A model generated the notes under the pieces. That model did no database searches, was not told the origin of the DNA, and saw nothing but the letters and a program-made list of their open reading frames with translations. A stretch of DNA of 64,000 bases, from positions 2,728,001 to 2,792,000 of the forward strand of contig NZ_CP144459.1 of the NCBI RefSeq assembly GCF_050320395.1, read 5' to 3'. Positions 47,301 through 54,577 of the stretch are shown here, piece by piece. Numbering within the stretch: the first letter of the stretch is position 1; each line of letters begins with the position of its first letter. Made by a program: the position numbers and the translations under genes. Source of the DNA: Treponema_C sp050320395. GTDB lineage: Bacteria; Spirochaetota; Spirochaetia; Treponematales; Treponemataceae.

Positions 47301-48803
47301 GTTTTCGGCAAGCAAAGCTTTTTGACTGAATGTGCGTACATCCATGCCCAGGGAGCGGGCAAAATTGTCCAAAAAGCTTCCGCAGCCGGAAGAACAGGCT
47401 TCGTTTAACTGAATTGAAGTAATTGCGCCGTCCTTCATGCGAAGGCACTTCATGTCCTGGCCGCCTATATCCAAAAGGAACTCGACACCCGGCACAAAAA
47501 AGTCCGCAGCGCGGAAGTGGGCTATCGTTTCCACTTCTCCGGAATCCACGTTCAAAGCGGCTTGAAAAAGCGCTTCGCCGTAACCGGTGGAAACCGCACG
47601 TGCAATGTATACCGATTCGGGAAGCTTTTTATACAGGTCTTTTAAAACCCGCACCGCAAGGTCTACGGGATTTCCCGCGTTTACATCGTAAAAACGCCAC
47701 AGTATTTTGCCTTCTTTGTCCACAAGAACGGCCTTTGTCGTAGTGGAGCCCGAATCCAAACCTAAAAATACGGGCCCGCGGGCTTGAGACAAATCCGCGG
47801 TTGCGGCCATTTCGGAGGCATGCCTTTTGTGGAATTCTTCGAGTTCCGCTTCATTTTTGAACAGAGGAGCAAGACGCTGAACTTCTTTCATTTCGGCGCC
47901 CACTAAACTTTTAAGGGCTTCTCGAAGCTCTTTTACCGACGGAAAATTCGGTGAGTCCGCCTTTTGTATGCACTTATACGACAGTTCCGCCGACAAGGCC
48001 GCCCCTTCGGCGACAAAGAGCTGGGAATTTGCAGGCACGACGGCGGCTTCCGGCGTGAGCTTGAGGGTGCGGATAAAGCGCTCCCGAAGCTGATCCAAAA
48101 AGTGAAGAGGCCCGCCCAAAAAAGCGACATTGCCTCGTATGGGCTTTCCGCAGGCGAGACCGGATATGGTTTGACTTACCACCGCTTGGAATATACTGGC
48201 TGCGATGTCTTCGCGGCGCGCTCCTTCGTTTATAAGGGGTTGAATATCGGTTTTTGCAAAAACGCCGCAGCGGGCGGCTATCGGATAAATAGTGGAAAAT
48301 CCGCGGGCAAGCTCGTTTAAGCCGGGAGCGTCGGTTTCAAGCAGGGCGGCCATTTGGTCTATAAAGGCGCCCGTACCTCCGGCGCAGGTACCGTTCATAC
48401 GCTGCTCCATACCGCCTGTTATATAGGTGATTTTTGCATCTTCGCCGCCCAATTCGATAACGACATCGGCTTGGGGAATGCGTTTTTTTACGGCTGTCGT
48501 CGAAGCCACAACTTCCTGAATAAAGGGTATGGAAAGCCAGTGAGATACGGCAAGACCGCCCGAACCGGTTACTTTAACGCTGATACGCTGATCGGAAGCG
48601 GCGGGGAATTGTTTTTCAATGCAGTTCAAGGCATTGCCGACCACGGAAATGATGGTTGACCGGATATCGGCTCTGTGACGCTCGTACTCGCTGAATACAA
48701 CGCCTTCTTCGGCATCCAAGACAACAACTTTTACGGTTGTCGAACCGACGTCAATACCCATACGCACCGGCATTGCGGCCGGTTTGAATATAACCTTATC
48801 CAC
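44334..48803 (-). CDS. 2-hydroxyacyl-CoA dehydratase activase, multidomain (BcrA/BadF-type, 1489 aa)
   Basis: Two ASKHA-fold activase domains lie in tandem (MGIDVGSTTVK; FLGLDSGSTTTKA). Each has the cysteines expected for a bridging [4Fe-4S] cluster (CAGGTG with RCGVF; CSSGCG with RCTVF). A DUF2229-type domain (VLNTYENYPLWFTFF, ESVCYPGK) and a dehydratase-subunit-like C-terminus (YVNNDACYPSILVAG) follow. Such proteins use ATP to drive low-potential electron transfer; the long form's partner is uncertain, and a double-cubane-cluster reductase is one possibility. The frame opens at 48857, but GTG 48803 has GAGG before it and lies downstream of the promoter, so it is chosen. It is divergent from murJ. 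Confidence 0.88.
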   Translation of the reverse strand: MDKVIFKPAAMPVRMGIDVGSTTVKVVVLDAEEGVVFSEYERHRADIRSTIISVVGNALNCIEKQFPAASDQRISVKVTGSGGLAVSHWLSIPFIQEVVASTTAVKKRIPQADVVIELGGEDAKITYITGGMEQRMNGTCAGGTGAFIDQMAALLETDAPGLNELARGFSTIYPIAARCGVFAKTDIQPLINEGARREDIAASIFQAVVSQTISGLACGKPIRGNVAFLGGPLHFLDQLRERFIRTLKLTPEAAVVPANSQLFVAEGAALSAELSYKCIQKADSPNFPSVKELREALKSLVGAEMKEVQRLAPLFKNEAELEEFHKRHASEMAATADLSQARGPVFLGLDSGSTTTKAVLVDKEGKILWRFYDVNAGNPVDLAVRVLKDLYKKLPESVYIARAVSTGYGEALFQAALNVDSGEVETIAHFRAADFFVPGVEFLLDIGGQDMKCLRMKDGAITSIQLNEACSSGCGSFLDNFARSLGMDVRTFSQKALLAENPVDLGSRCTVFMNSRVKQAQKEGATVADISAGLSYSVIKNALFKVIKLRKASDIGTKVVVQGGTFNNDAVLRAFEKVSGVNVFRPDVAGLMGAYGAALIALDQWKDLTALPAGASAEDAEKHAQKIAAGQVRSGIASFDELEAFKVDLALRRCGKCSNNCLLTINTFSSGGAGRTFITGNRCERGAEIEGAHSIVDASNARNTDTGSGVSDGPLPNLFAWKYKRLFAYTPLKPQDAPRGDVGLLRVLNTYENYPLWFTFFTQLGFRVRLSPRSTRSIYEMGLETIPSESVCYPGKISHGHITALLKAGVKFIFYPCAPYEQQEDPLAGNHYNCPIVTSYPEVLRNNVDELRQDDSVTFMNPFLPIYDEKRLAERLYEELSPKFADLSLEEVKKAVHAGWKEQDKFREEVREEGERAVEELIRRGAGGIVLAGRPYHLDPEINHGIPELIAGLGLGVLTEDSIAHLGTIERPLRVVDQWVYHNRLYRAASFTAGMPHLELVQLTSFGCGLDAVTADQVEEILAAKNRMFTLIKIDEGSNLGAVRIRIRSLIAAVKERARRQKNPHVQSSALKRRIFTKEMKYTHTILAPQMSPIHFRLVQTAFRYSGFNFVILPDVDAAAVDTGLQYVNNDACYPSILVAGQMISALKSGLYDLNRVSLLISQTGGGCRATNYIGFIRRALADAGWGHIPVISLSAQGFERNPGFKISLPLIIRAMRALMIGDLLMRVLYRTRPYEAVSGSADKLYEKWNTEAQKNLKSLSLIKYNRLIKNIVRDFDNLPLLPQKKPRVGVVGEILVKFHPTANNDIFSTIEREGAECVVPDLADFLFYSFSNGIFRHRELAFSKKTERNARLAVRFLELFRKRIKKELTKSRRFEPPSSIYDLMRGVDDIVQLGNITGEGWFLTAEMVELIQEGVPNIACVQPFACLPNHVTGKGMIKELRRRYPDANIAAIDYDPGSSEVNQLNRLKLLLANAPEGRHPDEEYIHRA

Positions 48804-48828
48804 GATGACCTCGTTATCCTTATAATCT

Positions 48829-48869
48829 ATTTTACAGGGATTGCCATAAAGAGGCAATAGCGCTATGCT
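48829..48869. promoter_or_regulatory. Overlapping divergent promoters for the activase and murJ
   Basis: Plus strand: TTGCCA (48841-48846), 17 bp, TATGCT (48864-48869), then 6 nt to murJ ATG 48876. Minus strand: TTGCCT (48852-48857), 17 bp, TAAAAT (48829-48834), about 25 nt before GTG 48803. The two -35 boxes are the arms of one dyad, TTGCC...GGCAA (48841-48857), so the two polymerases cannot bind at the same time. Confidence 0.7.
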
Positions 48870-48875
48870 GGTAAA

Positions 48876-50489
48876 ATGAAGCGTTCGGCTCTTTCTTCGG
48901 GTATAAAGTTGTCATTTTTGACGTTTTTGTCAAGAATATTGGGATTGGTGCGCGAAATGACCAAGGCCGCTTTTTTGGGGACATCGGATTTGGCCGATGC
49001 CTTCGGTATAGCCTTTATGATTCCCAATTTATTCCGCCGCCTTTTTGCCGAAAACAGCATATCGGTCGCCTTTATTCCGGTTTTTAAATCCTATCTTGAA
49101 GAGCGCGCCGCCGAAAAAGACAAAACCGGCGGTACCGAAAAAGCCCGGGACAAAGAACTGCGCTTGTTTTTAAATTCGGTTTTTACCCTCGTAAGCTTTT
49201 TTACCGCATTGACGACGGTACTGGGCATTATACTTATTCCCTACATTGCACCCCTGTTTATTAAGGATGCTTCACAAAGCATAATACCCGAAATGGTGTT
49301 TTTAACGCGCCTGATGTTTCCCTATCTTGCGGTTATATCGATTGCGGCCTTTTTTCAGGGAATATTGAACAGTGTAAAGATTTTTACCCCTTCGGGCTTT
49401 ACACCGGTTTTATTCAATATTGCGGTAATTTCGGCCGCCTATCTTTTGTCGCCGCGGACTGCAAACCCTGCGCGCGCAATGGCATACGGCGTTATCGCAG
49501 GCGGAACGATTCAAGCCCTGTTTCAGCTGCCCTTTGTGTTAAAAGAAGGCTTTAGGCCCGCATTTACGGGTTTAAAATGCGCTTTCGGTAATCCGGGAAC
49601 AAAGCGGGTTTTAAAACTTATCGGGCCGACCGTCATCGGAATGGCGGCTTATCAGGTAAACGATGTCGTATCGACCGCTTTGGCGGGAAATGCCGGAAGC
49701 GGTATCGTATCAAGCCTTCAGTATTCGCTTCGCTTGCAGGAATTGATTTTGGGAATCTTTGCCGTATCGGTCGGTACGGTAATCCTTCCCGACCTTGCAG
49801 GTCTGGCAAAGCGCAAAGAATACGAAGCTTTTGAAAAAATGCTTTCTCAGGCAATGCACATAATCGCCCTGATTACGATTCCGATAAGCTTCTTTTTGTT
49901 TGTTTTCGGCGAAAATCTCATTATTTTGGTATATAAAACACGGCGGTTTTCGGATGAGTCGGTATTCCTTACACTAAAAGCATTCCGCTTTCATATAGCG
50001 GGTCTGTTTTTTATCGCTTTAAACCGCATTATTGCGCCGGCCTTTTACGCTCAAAGCGACACAAAATCCCCGACAATCGCCGGTATAGGCGGCTTTGCGG
50101 TTAATATTTTGCTTGCCCTCATTCTCATACGGCCGATGAAGGGCGGCGGCATTGCCCTTGCTCTTTCGCTTGCAAGCTTTGCCAATACGGTGATTTTATT
50201 TGTCTTTTTGAATAAGTCAAAAACAATCCATACCGGCCGCTTGGTACGCCCGTATATCGCCTATGCACTGAAACTTGCGCTTTTTTCGCTCCTATGCGTG
50301 CTGCCCCTGTATATGTTCAAACAGCAGCTTTTTGCCCCCTTTGCACACTTGCACCGTTTTTTTGCCCAGGGAATACCGCTTTTTACCGCCGCCCTTGTCT
50401 TCGCTTTTTTAGGAATAGGCCTGCTTGCCTTGACAAAGGACGCATCTCTTATGAGTATTGTAAGACATGTGCGGAAACAATCCGACTAA
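48876..50489 (+). CDS. murJ: Lipid II flippase MurJ
   Basis: MurJ moves lipid-linked peptidoglycan precursor across the inner membrane. The 537 residues have about 14 hydrophobic helices and family motifs: SFLTFLSRILGLVREM at the start, FRRLFAENSISVAFIPVF, and FYAQSDTKSPTIAG. The promoter places the mRNA 5' end at or next to the ATG and no Shine-Dalgarno is visible, so it is predicted to be leaderless. It is divergent from the activase and convergent with the HEPN gene, whose stop is 7 bp after the murJ stop. Confidence 0.94.
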   Translation: MKRSALSSGIKLSFLTFLSRILGLVREMTKAAFLGTSDLADAFGIAFMIPNLFRRLFAENSISVAFIPVFKSYLEERAAEKDKTGGTEKARDKELRLFLNSVFTLVSFFTALTTVLGIILIPYIAPLFIKDASQSIIPEMVFLTRLMFPYLAVISIAAFFQGILNSVKIFTPSGFTPVLFNIAVISAAYLLSPRTANPARAMAYGVIAGGTIQALFQLPFVLKEGFRPAFTGLKCAFGNPGTKRVLKLIGPTVIGMAAYQVNDVVSTALAGNAGSGIVSSLQYSLRLQELILGIFAVSVGTVILPDLAGLAKRKEYEAFEKMLSQAMHIIALITIPISFFLFVFGENLIILVYKTRRFSDESVFLTLKAFRFHIAGLFFIALNRIIAPAFYAQSDTKSPTIAGIGGFAVNILLALILIRPMKGGGIALALSLASFANTVILFVFLNKSKTIHTGRLVRPYIAYALKLALFSLLCVLPLYMFKQQLFAPFAHLHRFFAQGIPLFTAALVFAFLGIGLLALTKDASLMSIVRHVRKQSD

Positions 50490-50496
50490 GCTTTTA

Positions 50497-51363
50497 TTAC
50501 TTTTTTGTCAGCAAATCAACCCAATCCGAAGGAAATGCGATATGCGTCAAATCTATATCGTTTTTATATTCCTTAAATAATTGTACCATCGGTTTAAGTA
50601 TTGATTCATTCCATTTTTCCGCATCATGATACAGTTCTTTTACCGCCCGTAGTGTTGTCCAAAGTTTATATTTATCTTTACCTTGAGTTTCAAATCCTGC
50701 CGGAACGGAAGAAAAGTTTCGGTAATAGAGCCGTCCGTAATGCGCACAAATATTGCGCAAATCGGTACAACAACGCAGCCAACTTTTTATATTATTTGCG
50801 GTAGAATGAAATACGGTGCGCGCAAGCTCTTTTTGATCTTGTGTATTCAAATCGGCAAAGAAAAATGAAAGCATCCCGAATGTAAACAATTCAATAATTA
50901 CCCAGATCGGAAACATACCGTCATATTTTTGCGCATGATGACGTACAAACGGAAGATTTCTATTGCTGTGTATTTCCTGCTCAATCAGTTTTTTAAATTT
51001 TTCATGTTCATGCTTTACAGAATAATTTTTTTCATTAAGATATCCGACCGCTCCGTATTTATGTGCATGAAAATAAGCGAACGCGGCTCTCGTAAAAACT
51101 TCTATTTCTTCTATTGCGGAAAAAATTATACGACGCAGTTTCCTGTCGAATTCATAAATATTAAAAACCTGCTCAAAACTCGTACCTTCGCCATATGTAT
51201 CATCACTATTTTTGAACGGTAAAAAATACGCAGAGAGGCGATAATAATTTACCGTCTTGAGTACGGCAATACAAAATGTATCATCTTTTGTTGTACATCC
51301 GCGCGATTTTAATTTAGCGAGTTGCTGTTCATACGTTGTGGGATTTTTTATCGGATCGGTCAT
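50497..51363 (-). CDS. AbiD/AbiF-family (Abi_2) HEPN protein, predicted RNase toxin
   Basis: The Abi_2 family is linked to abortive phage infection. Typical stretches are LAKLKSRGCTTKD at the start, KTVNYYRLSAYFLPF, YEFDRKLRRIIFSAIEEIEV, and DLRNICAHYGRLYYR. The last holds the Rx4H motif (Arg203-His208) of HEPN ribonucleases. ATG 51363 (MTDPIKNPTTYEQQ, 288 residues) is chosen over 51393 because family members start this way. Immediately upstream is a predicted small RNA whose terminator U-run ends at this ATG; the G-run that could serve as ribosome-binding site lies in the terminator stem. The DNA is more AT-rich than neighbouring murJ. Confidence 0.85.
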   Translation of the reverse strand: MTDPIKNPTTYEQQLAKLKSRGCTTKDDTFCIAVLKTVNYYRLSAYFLPFKNSDDTYGEGTSFEQVFNIYEFDRKLRRIIFSAIEEIEVFTRAAFAYFHAHKYGAVGYLNEKNYSVKHEHEKFKKLIEQEIHSNRNLPFVRHHAQKYDGMFPIWVIIELFTFGMLSFFFADLNTQDQKELARTVFHSTANNIKSWLRCCTDLRNICAHYGRLYYRNFSSVPAGFETQGKDKYKLWTTLRAVKELYHDAEKWNESILKPMVQLFKEYKNDIDLTHIAFPSDWVDLLTKK

Positions 51364-51416
51364 AAAAAAATGTCCCCCCATGGGACACATCAAAGAGAGG
51401 TGCGGGGGGTCCTATT
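51364..51416 (-). ncRNA. Predicted small structured RNA upstream of the HEPN gene (abiF-RNA-like)
   Basis: From the promoter at 51423-51451, transcription should start near 51416. The RNA would run about 53 nt and end in a perfect terminator hairpin: TGTCCC, loop ATGGG, GGGACA, then seven U (51364-51387 on the minus strand). CCCCCC (51404-51409) can also pair with the GGGGGG of the stem, allowing an alternative fold or pseudoknot. A class of structured RNAs named abiF is known upstream of abiF-type genes (from memory of RNA surveys; covariance not tested). The toxin ATG follows the U-run directly. Confidence 0.6.
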
Positions 51417-51422
51417 GCAATA

Positions 51423-51451
51423 ATAATAACATAATTTGCAAAAAAACGCAA
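51423..51451 (-). promoter_or_regulatory. Promoter of the small RNA / HEPN gene
   Basis: On the minus strand: TTGCGT (51446-51451), 17-bp spacer, TATTAT (51423-51428). The predicted start is about 7 nt further, at 51416. Confidence 0.65.
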
Positions 51452-51607
51452 GAAAATTGTACATACTTATTGGACAAATACCGATTCCGATACTTAAAAA
51501 TCCATTCACGAATAATTTCCCGAGTCTCATATACATTTGGGACGCTTGTTCGCAGGTTGCACGGTTTTTCTTCATATCGGATTTATTTTTTCCGATAAAA
51601 AAATAAT
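51452..51607. other. Intergenic stretch without a supported gene
   Basis: AT-rich stretch between the small-RNA promoter and the FMN-dehydrogenase gene. It contains a short inverted repeat (ATCGGA/TCCGAT near 51575-51596). Frames read on the minus strand give short peptides without recognisable homology; a decayed gene cannot be excluded. Confidence 0.4.
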
Positions 51608-52516
51608 ATGAACGCACACACATTAAAATGTCATTTTTGTCCGAAATGCGACGGCTTCGGCTGTATTAACGAGCTGCCGGGAATGGGCGGGTTCGGTAAT
51701 AATATCAATTTTCAGTTAAACTGTGCCGCATGGGCTGCAATTCCCGTGAAAAAAGCGGGTTCTTTAGATATGCCTTCGGAGGCATATCATATACCTGCAA
51801 TCCGCCTTGCGCCTATAACGGGAGCGGTTGAAAACGTCGGCTACAAAGATGAAGAATCATTTTATATCGACATAATACATGCGGCAGACGAAGCGGGCGT
51901 AAAGCTTGCGATAGGCGACGGCTGTCCGGATATAAAACTCTTGTCCGGTATCAAGGCGGTGGAAAAACGGAAAACGGTTAACCCGCGCGCCGCTGCCGCC
52001 GTTTTTATAAAGCCCTATCCGAACGAACGAATTCTTGAACGCTTTGAATGGAGCCGCCCCGTTGCCGAAATAATCGGCGTGGATATAGATTCATACAATA
52101 TTCTCACCATGCGCCGCCTTGTGCAGTTGGAAAAAAAGAGTGCCGAACAGCTTGCCGAATTAAAGAAAAAAGCCGGAATTCCCTTTGCGGTAAAAGGTGT
52201 GTTTAATGCAGAAGAAGTCGATATGGTAAAAAAGCTTAAGCCGGATATAGTCGTTATATCGAATCACGGCGGGCGCGTGGAAAACCGTACAGGAAGCACG
52301 GCAGAATTTTTAGCCGAATACGGTTCCGTATTAAAAGCCAACTGCGCCGAACTTTGGGTTGACGGCGGTATCCGTACACACAGGGATATTCTTGCCGCGG
52401 GCTCGTTGGGTGTCTGCGAAGTGATGATCGGTCGGCCCTTTATAAGCGCCCTCTGCGCTTCGGGAGCCGTCGGTGTTAAAGAAGCGGCAAAAAAACTTCG
52501 CGGCGAACAGGGGTAA
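51608..52516 (+). CDS. FMN-dependent alpha-hydroxy-acid dehydrogenase-like protein with N-terminal Cys cluster
   Basis: The 302 residues have a TIM-barrel pattern of the FMN-dependent alpha-hydroxy-acid dehydrogenase family: the catalytic-His segment VVISNHGGR and the FMN-phosphate loop VDGGIRTHRDILAAGSLG. It differs from classical lactate or glycolate oxidases by an N-terminal C-x2-C-x2-C-x4-C cluster (Cys8, 11, 14, 19) that looks like a metal or Fe-S site. It is also shorter than usual, and Arg/Glu/Asn replace the usual residues after NHGGR. Related forms occur in anaerobes. Substrate is unknown. No Shine-Dalgarno is visible before ATG 51608. hisG follows with its own promoter. Confidence 0.75.
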   Translation: MNAHTLKCHFCPKCDGFGCINELPGMGGFGNNINFQLNCAAWAAIPVKKAGSLDMPSEAYHIPAIRLAPITGAVENVGYKDEESFYIDIIHAADEAGVKLAIGDGCPDIKLLSGIKAVEKRKTVNPRAAAAVFIKPYPNERILERFEWSRPVAEIIGVDIDSYNILTMRRLVQLEKKSAEQLAELKKKAGIPFAVKGVFNAEEVDMVKKLKPDIVVISNHGGRVENRTGSTAEFLAEYGSVLKANCAELWVDGGIRTHRDILAAGSLGVCEVMIGRPFISALCASGAVGVKEAAKKLRGEQG

Positions 52517-52523
52517 TGAACCC

Positions 52524-52552
52524 TATACACGTCCATTATTTTTTTGTATGAT
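52524..52552 (+). promoter_or_regulatory. Promoter predicting a leaderless hisG mRNA
   Basis: TATACA (52524-52529), 17-bp spacer, TATGAT (52547-52552), then exactly 6 nt to ATG 52559. The -35 is a moderate match; no Shine-Dalgarno is present. Confidence 0.6.
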
Positions 52553-52558
52553 AAATCC

Positions 52559-53461
52559 ATGGACAAGCTCAAGATTTTGCTGCCCAAGGGCAGGATTTAC
52601 GAAAATGTGGTTGAACTTCTTGCGGGTGCCGGAATCTCGGTAAAACTGCCCGAACGGGCATACCGGCCTATCGTCAATCAGGATGATTTGGAAGCAAAGG
52701 TGATGAAGCCTCAAAACATCGGAAAACTGTTGGAAATGGGAGCCCATGACTGCGGTTTTACGGGACGCGATTGGATTGATGAAACCGGTGCCGATGTCGA
52801 AGAAATTATGGACTTGGGCTTCGATAAGGTGCGCATTGTGGCGGCCGTTCCTTCGGCTTTGAACGACGAAGATTTAAAATCAAAGCGTATAGTTGCCGCA
52901 ACCGAATACGAAAATATTGCGCGCCGTTGGCTTGAAAGGAAAAATATCCAAGCGGTTGTATTGCATACCTCCGGTGCTACCGAAGTATTTCCGCCAGACG
53001 ATGCGGACATGATTATCGACAATACCGCAACCGGCCGCACTCTTGCCGAAAACGGCCTTCGAATTGTCGAAACAATTGCGGAAAGCTCTACCCGTTTTTT
53101 CGCCTCAAAAATCGCCCTTTCACACCCCGAAAAAAGGCAAAAAATTATGGAATTAAAAATGCTTTTTGAGGCGGTTTTGAACGCGCGCGGCCGCGTTATG
53201 CTCGAAATGAACGTAAGTGCCGAAAATTTCGATACATTGGTAAAAGGACTTCCTTCTATGAGAAGTCCGACCGTTTCTCCCCTGTATTCGGCCGATCATG
53301 AAAAATCGGGCACCTCCCACGGTCCGGGAGGCACACATGAGGCGGGCTTTGCCGTAAAAATTGCGGTTAAGCAAAGCGAAGTGCCGGCTTTATTGCCGCG
53401 CTTAAAAGAGTTGGGCGCAACGGATATTTTGGAATACGAACTGAGAAAGGTGCTTGCTTAA
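52559..53461 (+). CDS. hisG: ATP phosphoribosyltransferase, long form
   Basis: HisG performs the first step of histidine synthesis (ATP + PRPP). The open frame extends to 52544, but MDKLKILLPKGR at 52559 is the normal family start and fits the promoter spacing. The 300 residues include the catalytic domain (GFTGRDWIDE, HTSGATEVFPPDDADMIID) and the C-terminal regulatory domain of the long form, which mediates feedback inhibition by histidine. hisB and dtd follow closely. No other his genes are in the window. Confidence 0.94.
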   Translation: MDKLKILLPKGRIYENVVELLAGAGISVKLPERAYRPIVNQDDLEAKVMKPQNIGKLLEMGAHDCGFTGRDWIDETGADVEEIMDLGFDKVRIVAAVPSALNDEDLKSKRIVAATEYENIARRWLERKNIQAVVLHTSGATEVFPPDDADMIIDNTATGRTLAENGLRIVETIAESSTRFFASKIALSHPEKRQKIMELKMLFEAVLNARGRVMLEMNVSAENFDTLVKGLPSMRSPTVSPLYSADHEKSGTSHGPGGTHEAGFAVKIAVKQSEVPALLPRLKELGATDILEYELRKVLA

Positions 53462-53473
53462 AAAGGAAAATGT

Positions 53474-54091
53474 ATGAGAATAGCCGAATGTGCACGAAAA
53501 ACGGCGGAAACCGATATAATGCTCCAATTAAATATCGACGGCAGCGGAAACTGCGATCTTGAATGTCCTATCGGATTTTTTAATCACATGCTGCATGCCT
53601 TTTGCAAGCACGGTCTGTTTGACCTTACAGGTACCCTTAAAGGCGATTTGGATGTCGACCAGCACCACTTGATTGAAGATACCGGCATTGTTCTCGGTTC
53701 CGCCTTTGCCCAAGCCCTCGGCTCCTGTGCAGGCATTTACCGTGCCGGATTCTGTCTTTATCCCATGGACGAAACCCTCTGCCGTGCCGCCGTCGATTTC
53801 GGCGGACGTTCTTTTTTGGTATGCAATGCCGATTTAAGCGGTGTACCCCTTGTATCGGTCGGTGCGGACGGAAAAGAAACCTCGTTTCAAACCGACTGTT
53901 TTGAGGATTTTTGGCAGGGTTTTGTAAGTACGGCAAAATGCACCCTTCACTTGGATACCCTGCGCGGAAGAAGCGACCATCATAAAATGGAAGCTTTGTT
54001 TAAAGCGGCATCAAGGGCTGTTCGCGATGCGGTAGCCATCGATGAACGGCGCGGAACTGAAGTTCCTTCTACAAAGGGCGTTATCGTATAA
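53474..54091 (+). CDS. hisB: Imidazoleglycerol-phosphate dehydratase
   Basis: A monofunctional HisB of 205 residues. Two His-rich metal motifs are seen (FFNHMLHAFCKHG; DQHHLIEDTGIVLG), a third near YPMDETLCRAAVDFGGR, and the C-terminal RSDHHKMEALFKA. It catalyses the sixth step of histidine synthesis. AAGGAAA precedes the ATG. The stop at 54091 abuts the dtd start codon. There is no fused phosphatase domain. Confidence 0.95.
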   Translation: MRIAECARKTAETDIMLQLNIDGSGNCDLECPIGFFNHMLHAFCKHGLFDLTGTLKGDLDVDQHHLIEDTGIVLGSAFAQALGSCAGIYRAGFCLYPMDETLCRAAVDFGGRSFLVCNADLSGVPLVSVGADGKETSFQTDCFEDFWQGFVSTAKCTLHLDTLRGRSDHHKMEALFKAASRAVRDAVAIDERRGTEVPSTKGVIV

Positions 54092-54532
54092 ATGAAATGC
54101 TTAATTCAGCGCGTTCTTTCCGCATCCGTTTCCGCAGACGGAAAATGTACCGGTTCGATTGAACGCGGCTTTCTCGTATTTTTGGGAATCACCCACACCG
54201 ACACCGAACAAACGGTCGAAAAGGCGGCGGAAAAAATCCGTAAACTGCGTATTTTTGAAGACGAAAAAGGCAAAACCAATCTTTCAATAGACGATGTCTG
54301 CGGAGAACTTCTGGTTGTTTCGCAGTTTACCCTCTATGCCGACTGCCTCCGCGGCAACAGGCCCGGCTTTGAGCAGGCTGCCGCCCCTGCTCACGCAAAC
54401 CGCTTATATGAGCATTTTCTTTCATTTTGTGAAGGAAAATTTGCAAAGATTGAGCACGGTATTTTCGGAGCCGACATGAAGGTCTCCCTTGTAAACGACG
54501 GCCCCTTTACGATTATGCTGGAGACGGATTAG
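54092..54532 (+). CDS. dtd: D-aminoacyl-tRNA deacylase
   Basis: DTD removes D-amino acids and glycine from mischarged tRNAs. The family motifs SQFTLYAD, NRPGFEQAAAP and the Gly-cisPro motif region FGADMKVSLVNDGPF are present; 146 residues is normal. Its ATG directly follows the hisB stop, so translation is coupled. Its last ten codons lie in a 32-bp repeat whose second copy is at 58532-58563, on the far side of a 4-kb cassette. Confidence 0.94.
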   Translation: MKCLIQRVLSASVSADGKCTGSIERGFLVFLGITHTDTEQTVEKAAEKIRKLRIFEDEKGKTNLSIDDVCGELLVVSQFTLYADCLRGNRPGFEQAAAPAHANRLYEHFLSFCEGKFAKIEHGIFGADMKVSLVNDGPFTIMLETD

Positions 54533-54533
54533 G
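54502..54533 (+). repeat. 32-bp direct repeat, left copy (authentic dtd 3' end)
   Basis: Identical over 32 bp to 58532-58563, with mismatches immediately outside both ends. It covers the last ten dtd codons including the TAG stop. The repeat period is 4030 bp. Confidence 0.95.
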
Positions 54534-54540
54534 GAGGGGG

Positions 54541-54561
54541 TATATCTTTGGTAAAGATATA
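54541..54561. other. 21-bp palindrome just inside the cassette
   Basis: TATATCTTT (54541-54549), loop GGT, AAAGATATA (54553-54561). It may be a weak terminator after dtd or the regulator gene. TATATCTTA also occurs just inside the right repeat (near 58512). Confidence 0.5.
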
Positions 54562-54577
54562 GGTATTCTTTATATCT

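Noticed and set aside
44651..48659. Several 60-140-residue ORFs on both strands within the activase gene
   Set aside because: The activase frame is continuous with conserved motifs throughout; the others lack any start signal or homology.
50470..51607. HEPN module as a third repeat-bounded cassette
   Set aside because: I compared the flanks by eye and found no direct repeat longer than about 7 bp.
51390..51623. 77-residue minus-strand ORF upstream of the HEPN gene
   Set aside because: It runs across the predicted small-RNA promoter and small RNA, has no Shine-Dalgarno and no recognisable domain; a decayed gene is possible but not supported.
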